64,000 nt of DNA from Corynebacterium haematomassiliense. Lineage in GTDB: Bacteria; Actinomycetota; Actinomycetes; Mycobacteriales; Mycobacteriaceae. Both the position numbers and the translations under genes were made by a program. Location: NCBI RefSeq assembly GCF_013978595.1, contig NZ_JACDTZ010000001.1, positions 1,674,001-1,738,000 of the forward strand, read 5' to 3'. This document shows, one piece after another, positions 51,810-60,411 of the stretch (the first letter of the stretch is position 1; every line of letters starts with the position of its first letter). The notes beneath the pieces were generated by a model. That model was given only the letters and a program-made list of their open reading frames with translations. It did not search any database and was not told where the DNA came from.

Positions 51810-52985
51810 ATGCACACTGATTCGACGGACGGCTGGAACGACATTGTCCAGCAGGTTCGTGAGGACTTACCCGAGCTCGTCGATGCTTTCCTCGAGCAGT
51901 TCCACGACTTGGGCTACTACCGCGAGGACATCGTGGACGACGCCGAGCTCCGCTCGACAGCCTCCAGCATCCTGGGGCTTTTCCTGGTGCAGCTCGAATA
52001 CGGGATGGATGAAGACTCACTCGCAGCGCACGCCCGCCAGCTGGGCACCAAACGAGCGCACCAGGGCGTGCGCCTGTCCGCGCTGGTAGATGCCATCCAG
52101 ATCGACTTCACTGTGTTGTGGGACCACTTCCGCGCAACGGTTTCCCCGGAACAGCTGCCTGTGCTGGTGGAGCACGTGGCGGACATTCAGAAGCTGGTGT
52201 CGCGCTACACGGTGCATATCCGCGGCGCGTATGCGGCCGAGCAGGCGCGGGCGCGGCACGACGCCCGTTTCGCCCACGCCCGCCACATTGAGCGGCTCTT
52301 TTCCGCCGAGCATTTGGGGGAGCAGGCCATGGGGGCCATCTCCAGGGCACTGGGGATTGCGGAGGGCACCGCCATCGACCTCGTGGTGTTCCACCCCAGC
52401 GAGTGGGCCCCGGCCCAAACCGTGCTGGAGCCTCTCGCCGCCCGCGGGGAAATCTTCGGCCACGGATACCACGGCCTGTACGCGGCCTTCTTTCCCGCCA
52501 GCACACAAGCCCAGGATTTCATCCGGGATCACACAGACCACCTCGGTGCGGTGACGTTCAACCAGCTCCCAAACTTGGCGGCGGTGCGAGCCGCTGTGCG
52601 TGCGAGCGTGAGCATGTTCGACGCCGCGGAAAACCCCGGCCGCCTCATCCCTGTGCAGGACGTGGCCTGGGCGTTAGCGGCGCAGCAGATCCGCCCGTTG
52701 CTTCCTGTGCAGCTTCACGCTGCGCACGCCGGGGTGGTGGAGCTGCGCAAGAGTGCGCCGGATGTGGTGGATACCGTGGAGGCGTACCTGAAAAGTGGAT
52801 CCACCAAAGATGTGGCAGCGCTGCTGCACTGCCACCGGAACACGGTGGTCAACCGCCTGCAGTCCTTCAAGGCGCACACCGGCCTGGACGTCACCGTCCC
52901 GTCGCAGGCGGCGCTCGCGCTGGCCTCGCTACCGTGGAAGGGCGCTATTCCGGCAGCCCCAGCTCCTGCGCCACAATCACATTGA
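51810..52985 (+). CDS. PucR/CdaR-type transcriptional regulator of the amidase genes
   Basis: A 391-residue regulator. The C-terminal HTH_30 domain (about 335-380) contains VEAYLKSGSTKDVAALLHCH then RNTVVNRLQSF. A central domain (about 150-300) is of the GGDEF-like CdaR type. The N-terminus is helical and sensor-like. It is divergent from the amidohydrolase gene with 123 nt between. Its 3' end overlaps the convergent TPP-enzyme gene by 41 nt. PucR-type proteins usually activate purine, ureide or amino-acid catabolism. ATG 51810 or a GTG two codons earlier may be used. Confidence 0.85.
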   Translation: MHTDSTDGWNDIVQQVREDLPELVDAFLEQFHDLGYYREDIVDDAELRSTASSILGLFLVQLEYGMDEDSLAAHARQLGTKRAHQGVRLSALVDAIQIDFTVLWDHFRATVSPEQLPVLVEHVADIQKLVSRYTVHIRGAYAAEQARARHDARFAHARHIERLFSAEHLGEQAMGAISRALGIAEGTAIDLVVFHPSEWAPAQTVLEPLAARGEIFGHGYHGLYAAFFPASTQAQDFIRDHTDHLGAVTFNQLPNLAAVRAAVRASVSMFDAAENPGRLIPVQDVAWALAAQQIRPLLPVQLHAAHAGVVELRKSAPDVVDTVEAYLKSGSTKDVAALLHCHRNTVVNRLQSFKAHTGLDVTVPSQAALALASLPWKGAIPAAPAPAPQSH

Positions 52986-54582
52986 CGATGGCGGGCACGC
53001 GCTCCTCGCGCACCTTCCGCAGTGCCCGCTCGATGGCACCGGCGGCCTGGTCGTCTGCAGTGACCAGCTCGCCATGGCCGCCAAACGCTTTCGCCACCTC
53101 GGCAAAATCCGGATTGACCATCTGGGTTCCGCTCACCCTGCCCGGGAAGTACTTCTCCTGGTGCCCGCGGATAGTGGAGTACTGGCCGTTGGTCACCGTC
53201 ACCGCCAGGAACGCGGTGCCCTCCTGCACTGCGGTGGCGAACTCCTGGCCGTTCATCAGGTATTCGCCGTCGCCGGCGATCGTAACAACGGTGCGTTCCG
53301 GGAACTCCAGCGCGGCGGCAACCGCCGCAGGCACCGAGTACCCCATGGAGCCGTTGCGCATGCCCAGCTGGGAGGGGAACTGCTCGGTGCGCAGGAAACG
53401 CTGGGCCCAGATGCAGTGGTCGCCGGCGCCGAAGGTGTAGATCCCGTCGTTGCCAACCTGCTCCTGAAGCTGCCGGAACACCTCCTCAAGGTGGGCGGTG
53501 CCTTCAGGTGCTTTACGCCAGGTATCCGGCTGGCTGATCGCGGCAAAGTCGAGGTGCGCCTGGTGCGCGGCGGCGTAGCGCTGCTCGTCCGCCACCGGCA
53601 CGTCCAATGTGGCCAGCGCGTCCACGAACTCCGCTGGCGAGGCCACGATGTGTTCGGTCACCGCGCCGGAGTGGCCGCGCAGCGCTGTGTCCATCAGTGC
53701 GATGATGTTCACCGCGTCCGGGCTTTGGCGCAGGGTGTAACCGTCCGTCGGGACGTCGGTAAGCGCCGCGCCTACCTGCACCAACACATCGGCGTCGTCC
53801 AACAGGCGCGCGACGTTCTCGTCGCGGCCGTAGCCCAGCCAACCGGCGTTGGCGGCAGCGGAAAACGCGATGCGGTCCGTTGCGCGCCAGTCGTGCACCA
53901 CCGGAATGTTGTGGGCGTCCGCGAACTCGGCGAGTTTGCGCGAGGTCTCCTGGTCCCACCCGGGGCCACCTGCGTAGATCAGCGGCCGTTTCGCGGAAGC
54001 AAGCTGCTTTTCGACGGCGTCCCGTTGCCCCTGCGACGCCCCTCCCCGCGACACCGGGCGGGGAGGATACACAGTGCCTTCGAACTCTTCGTAGAGCACA
54101 TCTTCCGGCAGACCGACCACTACCGGTCCGGGGCGGCCGGTGGAAGCCTGGAAGAACGCGTCGGCCACGACGCGGGATGCGGAAGACGGGTCGTCCAAAA
54201 CGAACACCTGCTTGGCCTGCGTCCCAAACCACGCCTTCGGGTCGAACTCCTGGAAGGACTCGCGGTCCCGGTCCGAAAACGGGATCAGTCCGACAAACAG
54301 CACCATCGGGGTGCAGTCCTGCCATGCCGCATGAATGGCCACGAAAGCGTTGGACGCACCCGGGCCGCGGGTGACCATGGCAACGCCGGGCTTGCCCGTC
54401 GCCTTGCCCTGGGCTTCCGCCATGTAGGCGGCGCCGCCTTCCTGCCGGCAAACCACTGTGTCGATGGAAGAATCGTGCAGCCCGTCCAGCACCGGGAGGA
54501 AGCTTTCCCCAGGGACGATGAACGTGCGCTCGACGCCCTGCGCCTCCAGCGCGTTCACGATTTCCTTGCCGACATGGACCAT
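52945..54582 (-). CDS. TPP-dependent enzyme, acetolactate-synthase-like
   Basis: A 545-residue enzyme of the acetolactate synthase / benzoylformate decarboxylase superfamily. The activating Glu48 lies in CRQEGGAAYMA. The TPP-Mg motif is AGDGEYLMNGQEF in the C-terminal domain. GPGASNAFVAIHAAWQD matches the N-terminal part. It is probably not the biosynthetic IlvB, since no small subunit gene adjoins and the sequence is divergent, so a carbon-carbon lyase or decarboxylase for a keto acid made by the neighbouring aminotransferase is possible. The first ATG follows AAAGG. It overlaps the PucR-type gene tail-to-tail by 41 nt. Confidence 0.85.
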   Translation of the reverse strand: MVHVGKEIVNALEAQGVERTFIVPGESFLPVLDGLHDSSIDTVVCRQEGGAAYMAEAQGKATGKPGVAMVTRGPGASNAFVAIHAAWQDCTPMVLFVGLIPFSDRDRESFQEFDPKAWFGTQAKQVFVLDDPSSASRVVADAFFQASTGRPGPVVVGLPEDVLYEEFEGTVYPPRPVSRGGASQGQRDAVEKQLASAKRPLIYAGGPGWDQETSRKLAEFADAHNIPVVHDWRATDRIAFSAAANAGWLGYGRDENVARLLDDADVLVQVGAALTDVPTDGYTLRQSPDAVNIIALMDTALRGHSGAVTEHIVASPAEFVDALATLDVPVADEQRYAAAHQAHLDFAAISQPDTWRKAPEGTAHLEEVFRQLQEQVGNDGIYTFGAGDHCIWAQRFLRTEQFPSQLGMRNGSMGYSVPAAVAAALEFPERTVVTIAGDGEYLMNGQEFATAVQEGTAFLAVTVTNGQYSTIRGHQEKYFPGRVSGTQMVNPDFAEVAKAFGGHGELVTADDQAAGAIERALRKVREERVPAIVNVIVAQELGLPE

Positions 54583-54742
54583 GCGGGTGCCACCTTTCTC
54601 AATCGGTTATGCCTCCTCGGGAGCGTTTCCCCGAGCGTATTTGAGACGCCGCAGCCAAAAATGTGGTTGCGGAGATCCCGTGCGAAACGTCAACGGCTAT
54701 GTCAGGAGCGTATGCAAATGCACACTCACCCAGCACCGCCGT

Positions 54743-56113
54743 CTACTCGGCCACGTAGTAGAGCTGCTTGTTCACAAACTCATCCATGCCCACCGGGCCG
54801 AGTTCGCGGCCGTAGCCCGATTGCTTCACGCCGCCGAAGGGCAACTCAACCCCCTCGCCGGCGGGAGTGTTCACGTTGGCCATCCCAACCTCCAGACGGT
54901 CTGCGACGGCCTTTGCCCGGTCCTCGTCCGTGGAGAACACCGCACCACCGAGCCCGTATAGGGAGTCGTTTGCAAGGGCGACGGCTTCCTCGTCCGAGGA
55001 GACCTTGTACACCTCGGCGACGGGGCCGAAGAATTCCGCGTAGAAGGGCTCAGACCCCCGGGGGATGTCCGTGATTACAGCGGGGGAGACGTACGCGCCG
55101 GACTCGCTGAGCTCTCCGCCGACCCGCAGGTTGGCGCCGGCGGCAACGGCCTCGTCGAGCTGCTGGCGCAGCCCCTCTGCCGCGCCTCGCGACGACAGCG
55201 GGCAATACGTGCCCTCTTCCACCTTGTCCCAGGTCGTCGGCCGCATCGCCTTTGCCAGCTCTACCAGCTCAGCCACGAACTCGTCGTAAATATGCTCCAT
55301 CACAATCATGCGCTTGTTGGAATTGCACGCTTGGCCGGTGTTGATCATTCGGGTGGTGAAGGCCAGCTTCGCCGCCGCGGCCACATCGTCCGTATCCAGC
55401 AAGATGTAGGGGTCTGTGCCGCCAAGTTCCAGCACGACTTTCTTCAGCTTCTCGCCGGCTTGAGCCGCGACGGCCGCGCCGGCACGCCCGGAGCCAGTAA
55501 GAGAAATCCCCTGGATACGCCTATCCGCGATAATGTCCGAGACCTGTTCATGCGAGGCAAAGACGTTGACGTACACGCCGTCGGGGATCCCGGCCTCGCG
55601 CGTGAGTTCCTCGAATCGCAGTGCGCTGCGCGGGCAGATCTCCGCGTGCTTGAGCACGATGGTGTTGCCCAACATCAGGTTCGGGCCCACAAAGCGTGCG
55701 ACCTGGTAGTAAGGAAAGTTCCACGGCATGATGCCTAGCAAGGGTCCGAGGGGCAAGCGGCGCATCACCGCTGTGCCGCCTTCGGTTGGTAGCTGCTGTT
55801 CCGCCGCGAATTTCTCGCCGTTGTCTGCGTAATAGTCGATGATATCGGCGGAAAACTCGATCTCCGCCACCATCTCCTGCAACGGCTTGCCCATCTCTGT
55901 GCACGACACTTCTGCGAGCTCGCGGCTGTTGCCGCGGAGAAGCTCCGCGAGCGTTTTCAAGCGCTCCGCACGGTAGCTGTACGGTTGCGCGGACCAGCCG
56001 GCAAAAGCGGCGGCGCTCGCTGCGATCGCGTCCTGGACCTGCTGATCAGTAGCGCCAGTGAAGGTCTCCACGACTTCGCCGGTAGCCGGGTTGGTTACTG
56101 CGTATTGGGACAT
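54743..56113 (-). CDS. gabD: NAD(P)-dependent succinate-semialdehyde dehydrogenase (second of tandem pair)
   Basis: A 456-residue aldehyde dehydrogenase. The catalytic Cys lies in INTGQACNSNKR, the general-base Glu in VLELGGTDPY, and the cofactor loop in SLTGSGRAGAAVA. It would oxidise succinate semialdehyde to succinate, the last step of GABA breakdown. It is only partly similar to the dehydrogenase just upstream (19 nt away), and lacks the usual MTKEMGKPL wording (here CTEMGKPLQEM). Two such genes in one operon is unusual: normally gabT-gabD-gabP. This one may act on a related aldehyde. Confidence 0.87.
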   Translation of the reverse strand: MSQYAVTNPATGEVVETFTGATDQQVQDAIAASAAAFAGWSAQPYSYRAERLKTLAELLRGNSRELAEVSCTEMGKPLQEMVAEIEFSADIIDYYADNGEKFAAEQQLPTEGGTAVMRRLPLGPLLGIMPWNFPYYQVARFVGPNLMLGNTIVLKHAEICPRSALRFEELTREAGIPDGVYVNVFASHEQVSDIIADRRIQGISLTGSGRAGAAVAAQAGEKLKKVVLELGGTDPYILLDTDDVAAAAKLAFTTRMINTGQACNSNKRMIVMEHIYDEFVAELVELAKAMRPTTWDKVEEGTYCPLSSRGAAEGLRQQLDEAVAAGANLRVGGELSESGAYVSPAVITDIPRGSEPFYAEFFGPVAEVYKVSSDEEAVALANDSLYGLGGAVFSTDEDRAKAVADRLEVGMANVNTPAGEGVELPFGGVKQSGYGRELGPVGMDEFVNKQLYYVAE

Positions 56114-56132
56114 GGTTGTGATTCCTTTCTGG

Positions 56133-57521
56133 TTACAGCGCCAGGTACTTCACGTTGAGATACTCGTCGATGCCTTCGGCGCCGCCCTCCCGGCCGAAGC
56201 CGGATTGCTTGATACCACCGAAGGGGGCCGCGGCGTCCGAGATGGCGCCGCGGTTGATGCCCACCATGCCGGCCTTGAGCTCTTCGGCGAGACGGTGGCA
56301 GGTATGCACGTTCTCGCTGAATCCATACGCCGCCAGCCCGAACTCGGTGTCGTTGGCGGCAGCGATGCCCTCGTTGAGGTCGGCGAAGGTGGTCACGGTG
56401 GCCACCGGACCGAAGATCTCTTGGCGCAGGATGGGGGCGTCCGCAGGGACGTCGATGAGGACGGTGGCCGGGTAGAAATAGCCCTTGCCTTCGGGGACCT
56501 CGCCGCCGGTGGTGACGGTGGCTCCGGCCGCAACCGCCTTATCGACGAGCTCCGCTATCCCGTCGCGCTGCTTCGCGGTGATCATCGGGCCGAGCGTGAC
56601 GCCGTCGTCAAGGCCGTTGCCCATAGTCACCTCCGACATGCGCTGGGTGAGGCGCTCGGTGAACTCCCCGGCCAGAGACTCGTGGACGATAAAGCGGTTC
56701 GCCGCAATGCAGGCCTCGCCGCCGTTGCGCATCTTCGCCTGCATGGCGCACTCCACAACGAGATCCAGGTCCGCGTCCTCGCAGACCACAAACGGCGCGT
56801 TGCCGCCGAGCTCCATCGAGGTGCGCAGCAGATTGTCTGCAGACTGCTTGACCAGGATCTTGCCCACTGCGGTGGAGCCGGTGAAGGTGATCTTGCGCAA
56901 GCGCTCATCCGCCATCAGGGTCTCCGACAAGCCGGCGGAGTCGGTGGTGGTGAGAATCTGCACCAGGTCCTTCGGGCCGCCTGCCTCCGCAACCGCCTCG
57001 CCGATGACGTCTGCGACAAGCAACATTGTCAGCGGGGTCTCTGCGGCGGGCTTGACCACGATTGGGCACCCCGCCGCCATCGCCGGGGCGATCTTGCGGG
57101 TGGCCATGGCCAGCGGGAAGTTCCAGGGCGTAATCGCCAGCACGGGGCCAACCGGGACGCGCGTGACCGCAATGTCGCCGTTTCCCGCGGGTGCTCGGCC
57201 GAGGCGGCCGGGGATGCGCACCGCCTCTTCCGCAAACCAACGGAAGTACTCGGCACCGTAAGCAACCTCGCCCTTGGCTTCCGCCAGCGGTTTGCCCATC
57301 TCCTTGGTCATCGTGCGCGCGAACTCGTCGGTGCGCGCGGTGATCTTCTCGTACACAGCGCGCAGCACCTCAGCGCGTCCTCGCGGCGAGAACTCCGCCC
57401 ACGCCCGCTGCGCTTCAACCGCACGGCCGAGAGCCGCAAGCCACTCGTCCTTGCCTGTGTCCGGTACTTGGGCGATGACGTCCTCGGTGGCGGGGTTCAA
57501 TACGTCGAACTGTTTCGCCAT
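56133..57521 (-). CDS. gabD: Succinate-semialdehyde dehydrogenase GabD (first of tandem pair)
   Basis: A 462-residue aldehyde dehydrogenase with catalytic Cys in NGGEACIAANRF, Glu in SMELGGNAPFVV and cofactor loop FTGSTAVGKIL. It starts directly after the gabT stop (TAA-ATG, no gap), so translation is coupled. With GabT it turns GABA into succinate, feeding the citric-acid cycle. MTKEMGKPLAEAKGEV matches GabD sequences closely, so this copy is the better GabD candidate. One TATCGACG core lies at 56540. Confidence 0.92.
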   Translation of the reverse strand: MAKQFDVLNPATEDVIAQVPDTGKDEWLAALGRAVEAQRAWAEFSPRGRAEVLRAVYEKITARTDEFARTMTKEMGKPLAEAKGEVAYGAEYFRWFAEEAVRIPGRLGRAPAGNGDIAVTRVPVGPVLAITPWNFPLAMATRKIAPAMAAGCPIVVKPAAETPLTMLLVADVIGEAVAEAGGPKDLVQILTTTDSAGLSETLMADERLRKITFTGSTAVGKILVKQSADNLLRTSMELGGNAPFVVCEDADLDLVVECAMQAKMRNGGEACIAANRFIVHESLAGEFTERLTQRMSEVTMGNGLDDGVTLGPMITAKQRDGIAELVDKAVAAGATVTTGGEVPEGKGYFYPATVLIDVPADAPILRQEIFGPVATVTTFADLNEGIAAANDTEFGLAAYGFSENVHTCHRLAEELKAGMVGINRGAISDAAAPFGGIKQSGFGREGGAEGIDEYLNVKYLAL

Positions 57522-58835
57522 TTACGCCACACGCTCCTTAATCGCGCCAGCGAGGATCTCCAGCCCCTCAACAAGTAGGTTCTCGGGGATCACCAGCGAC
57601 GGCAGCAACCTGATCACGTTGCCGTCCATACCGCAGGTGAGAATCAGCACCCCCTGCTCCTTGCATGCGGAGGCAACGTCTGCGGTGGCCGCGCCGTCCT
57701 CAAGCTCCAGCGCGATCATCGCGCCACGGCCGCGCAGCTCCCGCACTCCGTCGAGCTCCGCCAAGGGTTCTAGGTGTGTGCGCACGATTTTCTCGATCTC
57801 GCGTGCGCGGCCCGGCAGGTCGTGCGTTTCCATCTCCTCGATGGCGGCCAAGGCGGCGGCACAGGCAACGGGGTTGCCACCGTAGGTGCCGCCAAGCGCG
57901 CCGGGAATGGGGGCATCGATGATTTCGGCGCGGCCCGTGACACCGGACAGCGGCAGGCCGCCGGCGATTCCCTTGGCCGTGGTGATCACGTCCGGCACCA
58001 CGCCCTCGTGGTTGACGGAGAACCACTCGCCGGTGCGGGCGAATCCGGCCTGGATCTCATCGGCGACGAAGACGACGTCGTTGTCGCGGCACCACTGCGC
58101 AATCGCCGGCAAGAACCCTTCCGCGGGGACGATGAAGCCTCCCTCGCCCTGAATCGGCTCGATGACCACGCAGGCGAGGTTTTCTGCGCCGACCTCCTGC
58201 TCGATGGTTTTGATTGCGCGGTCGGCGGCTTCTTGGCCCGTCAGGCCGTCGCGAAGCGGGTAGGAGCCCGGCACCCGGTGGACGTCAGAAGCGAAGGGGC
58301 CGAATTTGGTCTTGTACGGCTTGTTCTTCGCCGTCATGGCCATGGTGAGGTTGGTGCGTCCGTGGTAGCCGCGGTCGAACACCACTACCGCTGGTTTTCC
58401 GGTGTAGGAACGCGCCACCTTCACAGCGTTTTCCACCGCCTCTGCTCCGGAGTTGAGCAGGAAGGACTTCTTGGCAAAGTCGCCCGGGGTGAGCTCGTTG
58501 AGCTTCTCACACACGGCGACGTAGGACTCGTACGGCGAGACCATGAACGAGGTGTGGGTGAACTTCCCTGCCGCGTCTGCAACCGCCGCAGCAACCTTCT
58601 CGTTGGACGCGCCGACCGAGGTCACGGCGATGCCAGAGGCGAAGTCGATGAACGCATTGCCGTCCGCGTCCACGAGCACTCCACCGTCACCCTCGACCAC
58701 ATAGCCAGGCAGCCCGGGGGAGAGGGCGCGCGCCACAGCACTCTGGCGGCGAGCGTCCAAATCCTTGCTCTTTGGCCCCATCCCGTCGGTGCTCACGCGG
58801 CGTTCTTGGGGGAGGTGGTACTTCAGATCCTGCAT
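57522..58835 (-). CDS. gabT: 4-Aminobutyrate--2-oxoglutarate aminotransferase
   Basis: A 437-residue class III PLP aminotransferase. The PLP lysine is in VITTAKGIAGGLPLSGV. Other marks are SFLLNSGAEAVENAVKVARS, FDRGYHGRTNLTMAMTAK and VIEPIQGEGGFIVP. It transfers the amino group of GABA to 2-oxoglutarate, giving succinate semialdehyde. ATG 58835 follows AAGGAG; the frame open further upstream covers the promoter and is ignored. First gene of the operon gabT-gabD-gabD', divergent from the PucR-type regulator. Confidence 0.94.
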   Translation of the reverse strand: MQDLKYHLPQERRVSTDGMGPKSKDLDARRQSAVARALSPGLPGYVVEGDGGVLVDADGNAFIDFASGIAVTSVGASNEKVAAAVADAAGKFTHTSFMVSPYESYVAVCEKLNELTPGDFAKKSFLLNSGAEAVENAVKVARSYTGKPAVVVFDRGYHGRTNLTMAMTAKNKPYKTKFGPFASDVHRVPGSYPLRDGLTGQEAADRAIKTIEQEVGAENLACVVIEPIQGEGGFIVPAEGFLPAIAQWCRDNDVVFVADEIQAGFARTGEWFSVNHEGVVPDVITTAKGIAGGLPLSGVTGRAEIIDAPIPGALGGTYGGNPVACAAALAAIEEMETHDLPGRAREIEKIVRTHLEPLAELDGVRELRGRGAMIALELEDGAATADVASACKEQGVLILTCGMDGNVIRLLPSLVIPENLLVEGLEILAGAIKERVA

Positions 58836-58854
58836 GCTGTGCTCCTTGTCTCCT

Positions 58855-58880
58855 TGCAACCATCGTTTCAACGTGTTGCA
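58855..58880. promoter_or_regulatory. Candidate regulator-binding inverted repeat in the gabT/gabR spacer
   Basis: TGCAAC (58855-58860) and GTTGCA (58875-58880) are perfect complements 14 nt apart, 20-45 nt upstream of the gabT start and within the 127-nt divergent spacer. A site for the PucR-type regulator is inferred from position only. Confidence 0.4.
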
Positions 58881-58962
58881 GCACAGTATGGGGACTCGGT
58901 GTGACCGGCGCCATGTACAGTGTGGCGATATTGCATCGACGTGATGTACGGAATGGAGCCCA

Positions 58963-60402
58963 ATGGATCTGACCTTCACCTGGCTCACGCACAAACCAGA
59001 GCTGGCATTGCGCCAAGTTGTCGCCCCCTCTACCAGCGGCTTCGCGCTTGCGCAGACGAACGAACTCGAGGACGCCACCGAGTTCATCCAACCCGATTCG
59101 CTTGTGCTCACCGTGGGCATCGCCTTCAAGGACAACCAATCGGACCTGGGGCGCTACATCGACCACCTGGCGGACGCCGGGGCCGTGGCGATCGGCTTCG
59201 GCACCGGCCTGACGTTTACCACCATCCCCGAGCAGGTGGTCACCACGGCCCGGCGGCGCGGCATCGGACTGTTCGAGGTGCCGCGCCACATTCCGTTCAT
59301 TTCGATCCTGACGGCGATCCACCAGGAGCAGCGCCGCCGCGCCCAACTTGAGCAGCAACGCCTCATCGACGACCAGGAACGCCTCACCCGCGCCGCCATC
59401 CCAGGCTCGTTGGACATGCTGGTCAGCACGGCTGCTGAGCTGCTGGATGCCAGCGTGCGCATCAACGGGCCCGGCGCGGCGCCGGTGGCCGCCGCCGAGT
59501 CCGCCGGGTACACACGCGCCGTGGACGAGGGCGCGCGCCTGCGCAGCTCAACGCACCGCCTGGTGTCGGGGCCGAAGCGCCCGTACTCGCTGGAGGTTGC
59601 CTCGGCGCAGCGTCCCCCTGCCGCGCTGCTGCGCCACTGCGCTGGTCTGGCAGACATGCTGCTGGCACGCCCCGCGGAGCTGCGCGCGGCACGCAACGAG
59701 CTCAACGCTTTCGCACTTTCGGCACGCTTCGGACTCGGCGACGGGTCCACGCTGCTGCCCCGGGGCTTCGACACGCCTATCGACGACTCCGGTCTCACCC
59801 GCCCAGCCGTCATCACCGCCGATAGAACGCGTGCACTCGAACAGGCGCGCAACGCACTAGATACTGCGGCCGACGCACAAGGGCACTTTCTGTACGCGGC
59901 GCCCCTCGACCGGCTGAGCATGGTAGTGCTGGTCCACCCCGACCAAGACGGCGCGGACTTTCTCGCCGCTCTCGGCGCCACCGCTCAGCGCGTGCGCGTC
60001 GCCGTCAGCCGCCCGCTGCCTGCGGCAGATCTCGATGCAGCCCACATCCGTGCGTTGAAATCGCGGTGCGGGGTGCTCGCACTCGGCGACAGTTCTCTTC
60101 CCGGTTCTTCGCGCGCGAGCTGGCTGACCGAACCCGCGGTGGCGGAGGCTCTGCGAGCACAACGCAAGGAACTACTCGGCGTGCTTGAGACGGAGGACGC
60201 CGAGCGCCACACCGACTACGCCAGAACTCTGACCGTGTTCTTGCAGCACGGCGGGCAACTGGCCCAGACCGCAGAGGCGCTAGGCATCCACCGGCACACC
60301 GCCCGCTCCCGCATTGCACGGATCCAGGAGCTGTGCGGCATTGACCTTGCTGATCCAGCGACGTTCGCGGAGGCGTTCTTCGCCGCAACCAGCGAGGTCT
60401 AG
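58963..60402 (+). CDS. gabR: PucR-type regulator of GABA use
   Basis: A 479-residue activator. The N-terminal PucR ligand domain (about 5-125) has LVLTVGIAFKDNQSDLGRYI and GLFEVPRHIPFISI. The C-terminal HTH_30 domain (about 415-465) is FLQHGGQLAQTAEALGIHRH then TARSRIARIQELCGIDL. It is divergent from gabT. In C. glutamicum a PucR-type protein, GabR, activates the gab operon; same gene order supports the name. ATG 58963 is preceded by AATGGAG. One TATCGACG core is at 59778. Confidence 0.87.
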   Translation: MDLTFTWLTHKPELALRQVVAPSTSGFALAQTNELEDATEFIQPDSLVLTVGIAFKDNQSDLGRYIDHLADAGAVAIGFGTGLTFTTIPEQVVTTARRRGIGLFEVPRHIPFISILTAIHQEQRRRAQLEQQRLIDDQERLTRAAIPGSLDMLVSTAAELLDASVRINGPGAAPVAAAESAGYTRAVDEGARLRSSTHRLVSGPKRPYSLEVASAQRPPAALLRHCAGLADMLLARPAELRAARNELNAFALSARFGLGDGSTLLPRGFDTPIDDSGLTRPAVITADRTRALEQARNALDTAADAQGHFLYAAPLDRLSMVVLVHPDQDGADFLAALGATAQRVRVAVSRPLPAADLDAAHIRALKSRCGVLALGDSSLPGSSRASWLTEPAVAEALRAQRKELLGVLETEDAERHTDYARTLTVFLQHGGQLAQTAEALGIHRHTARSRIARIQELCGIDLADPATFAEAFFAATSEV

Positions 60403-60411
60403 GCCGCAAAC

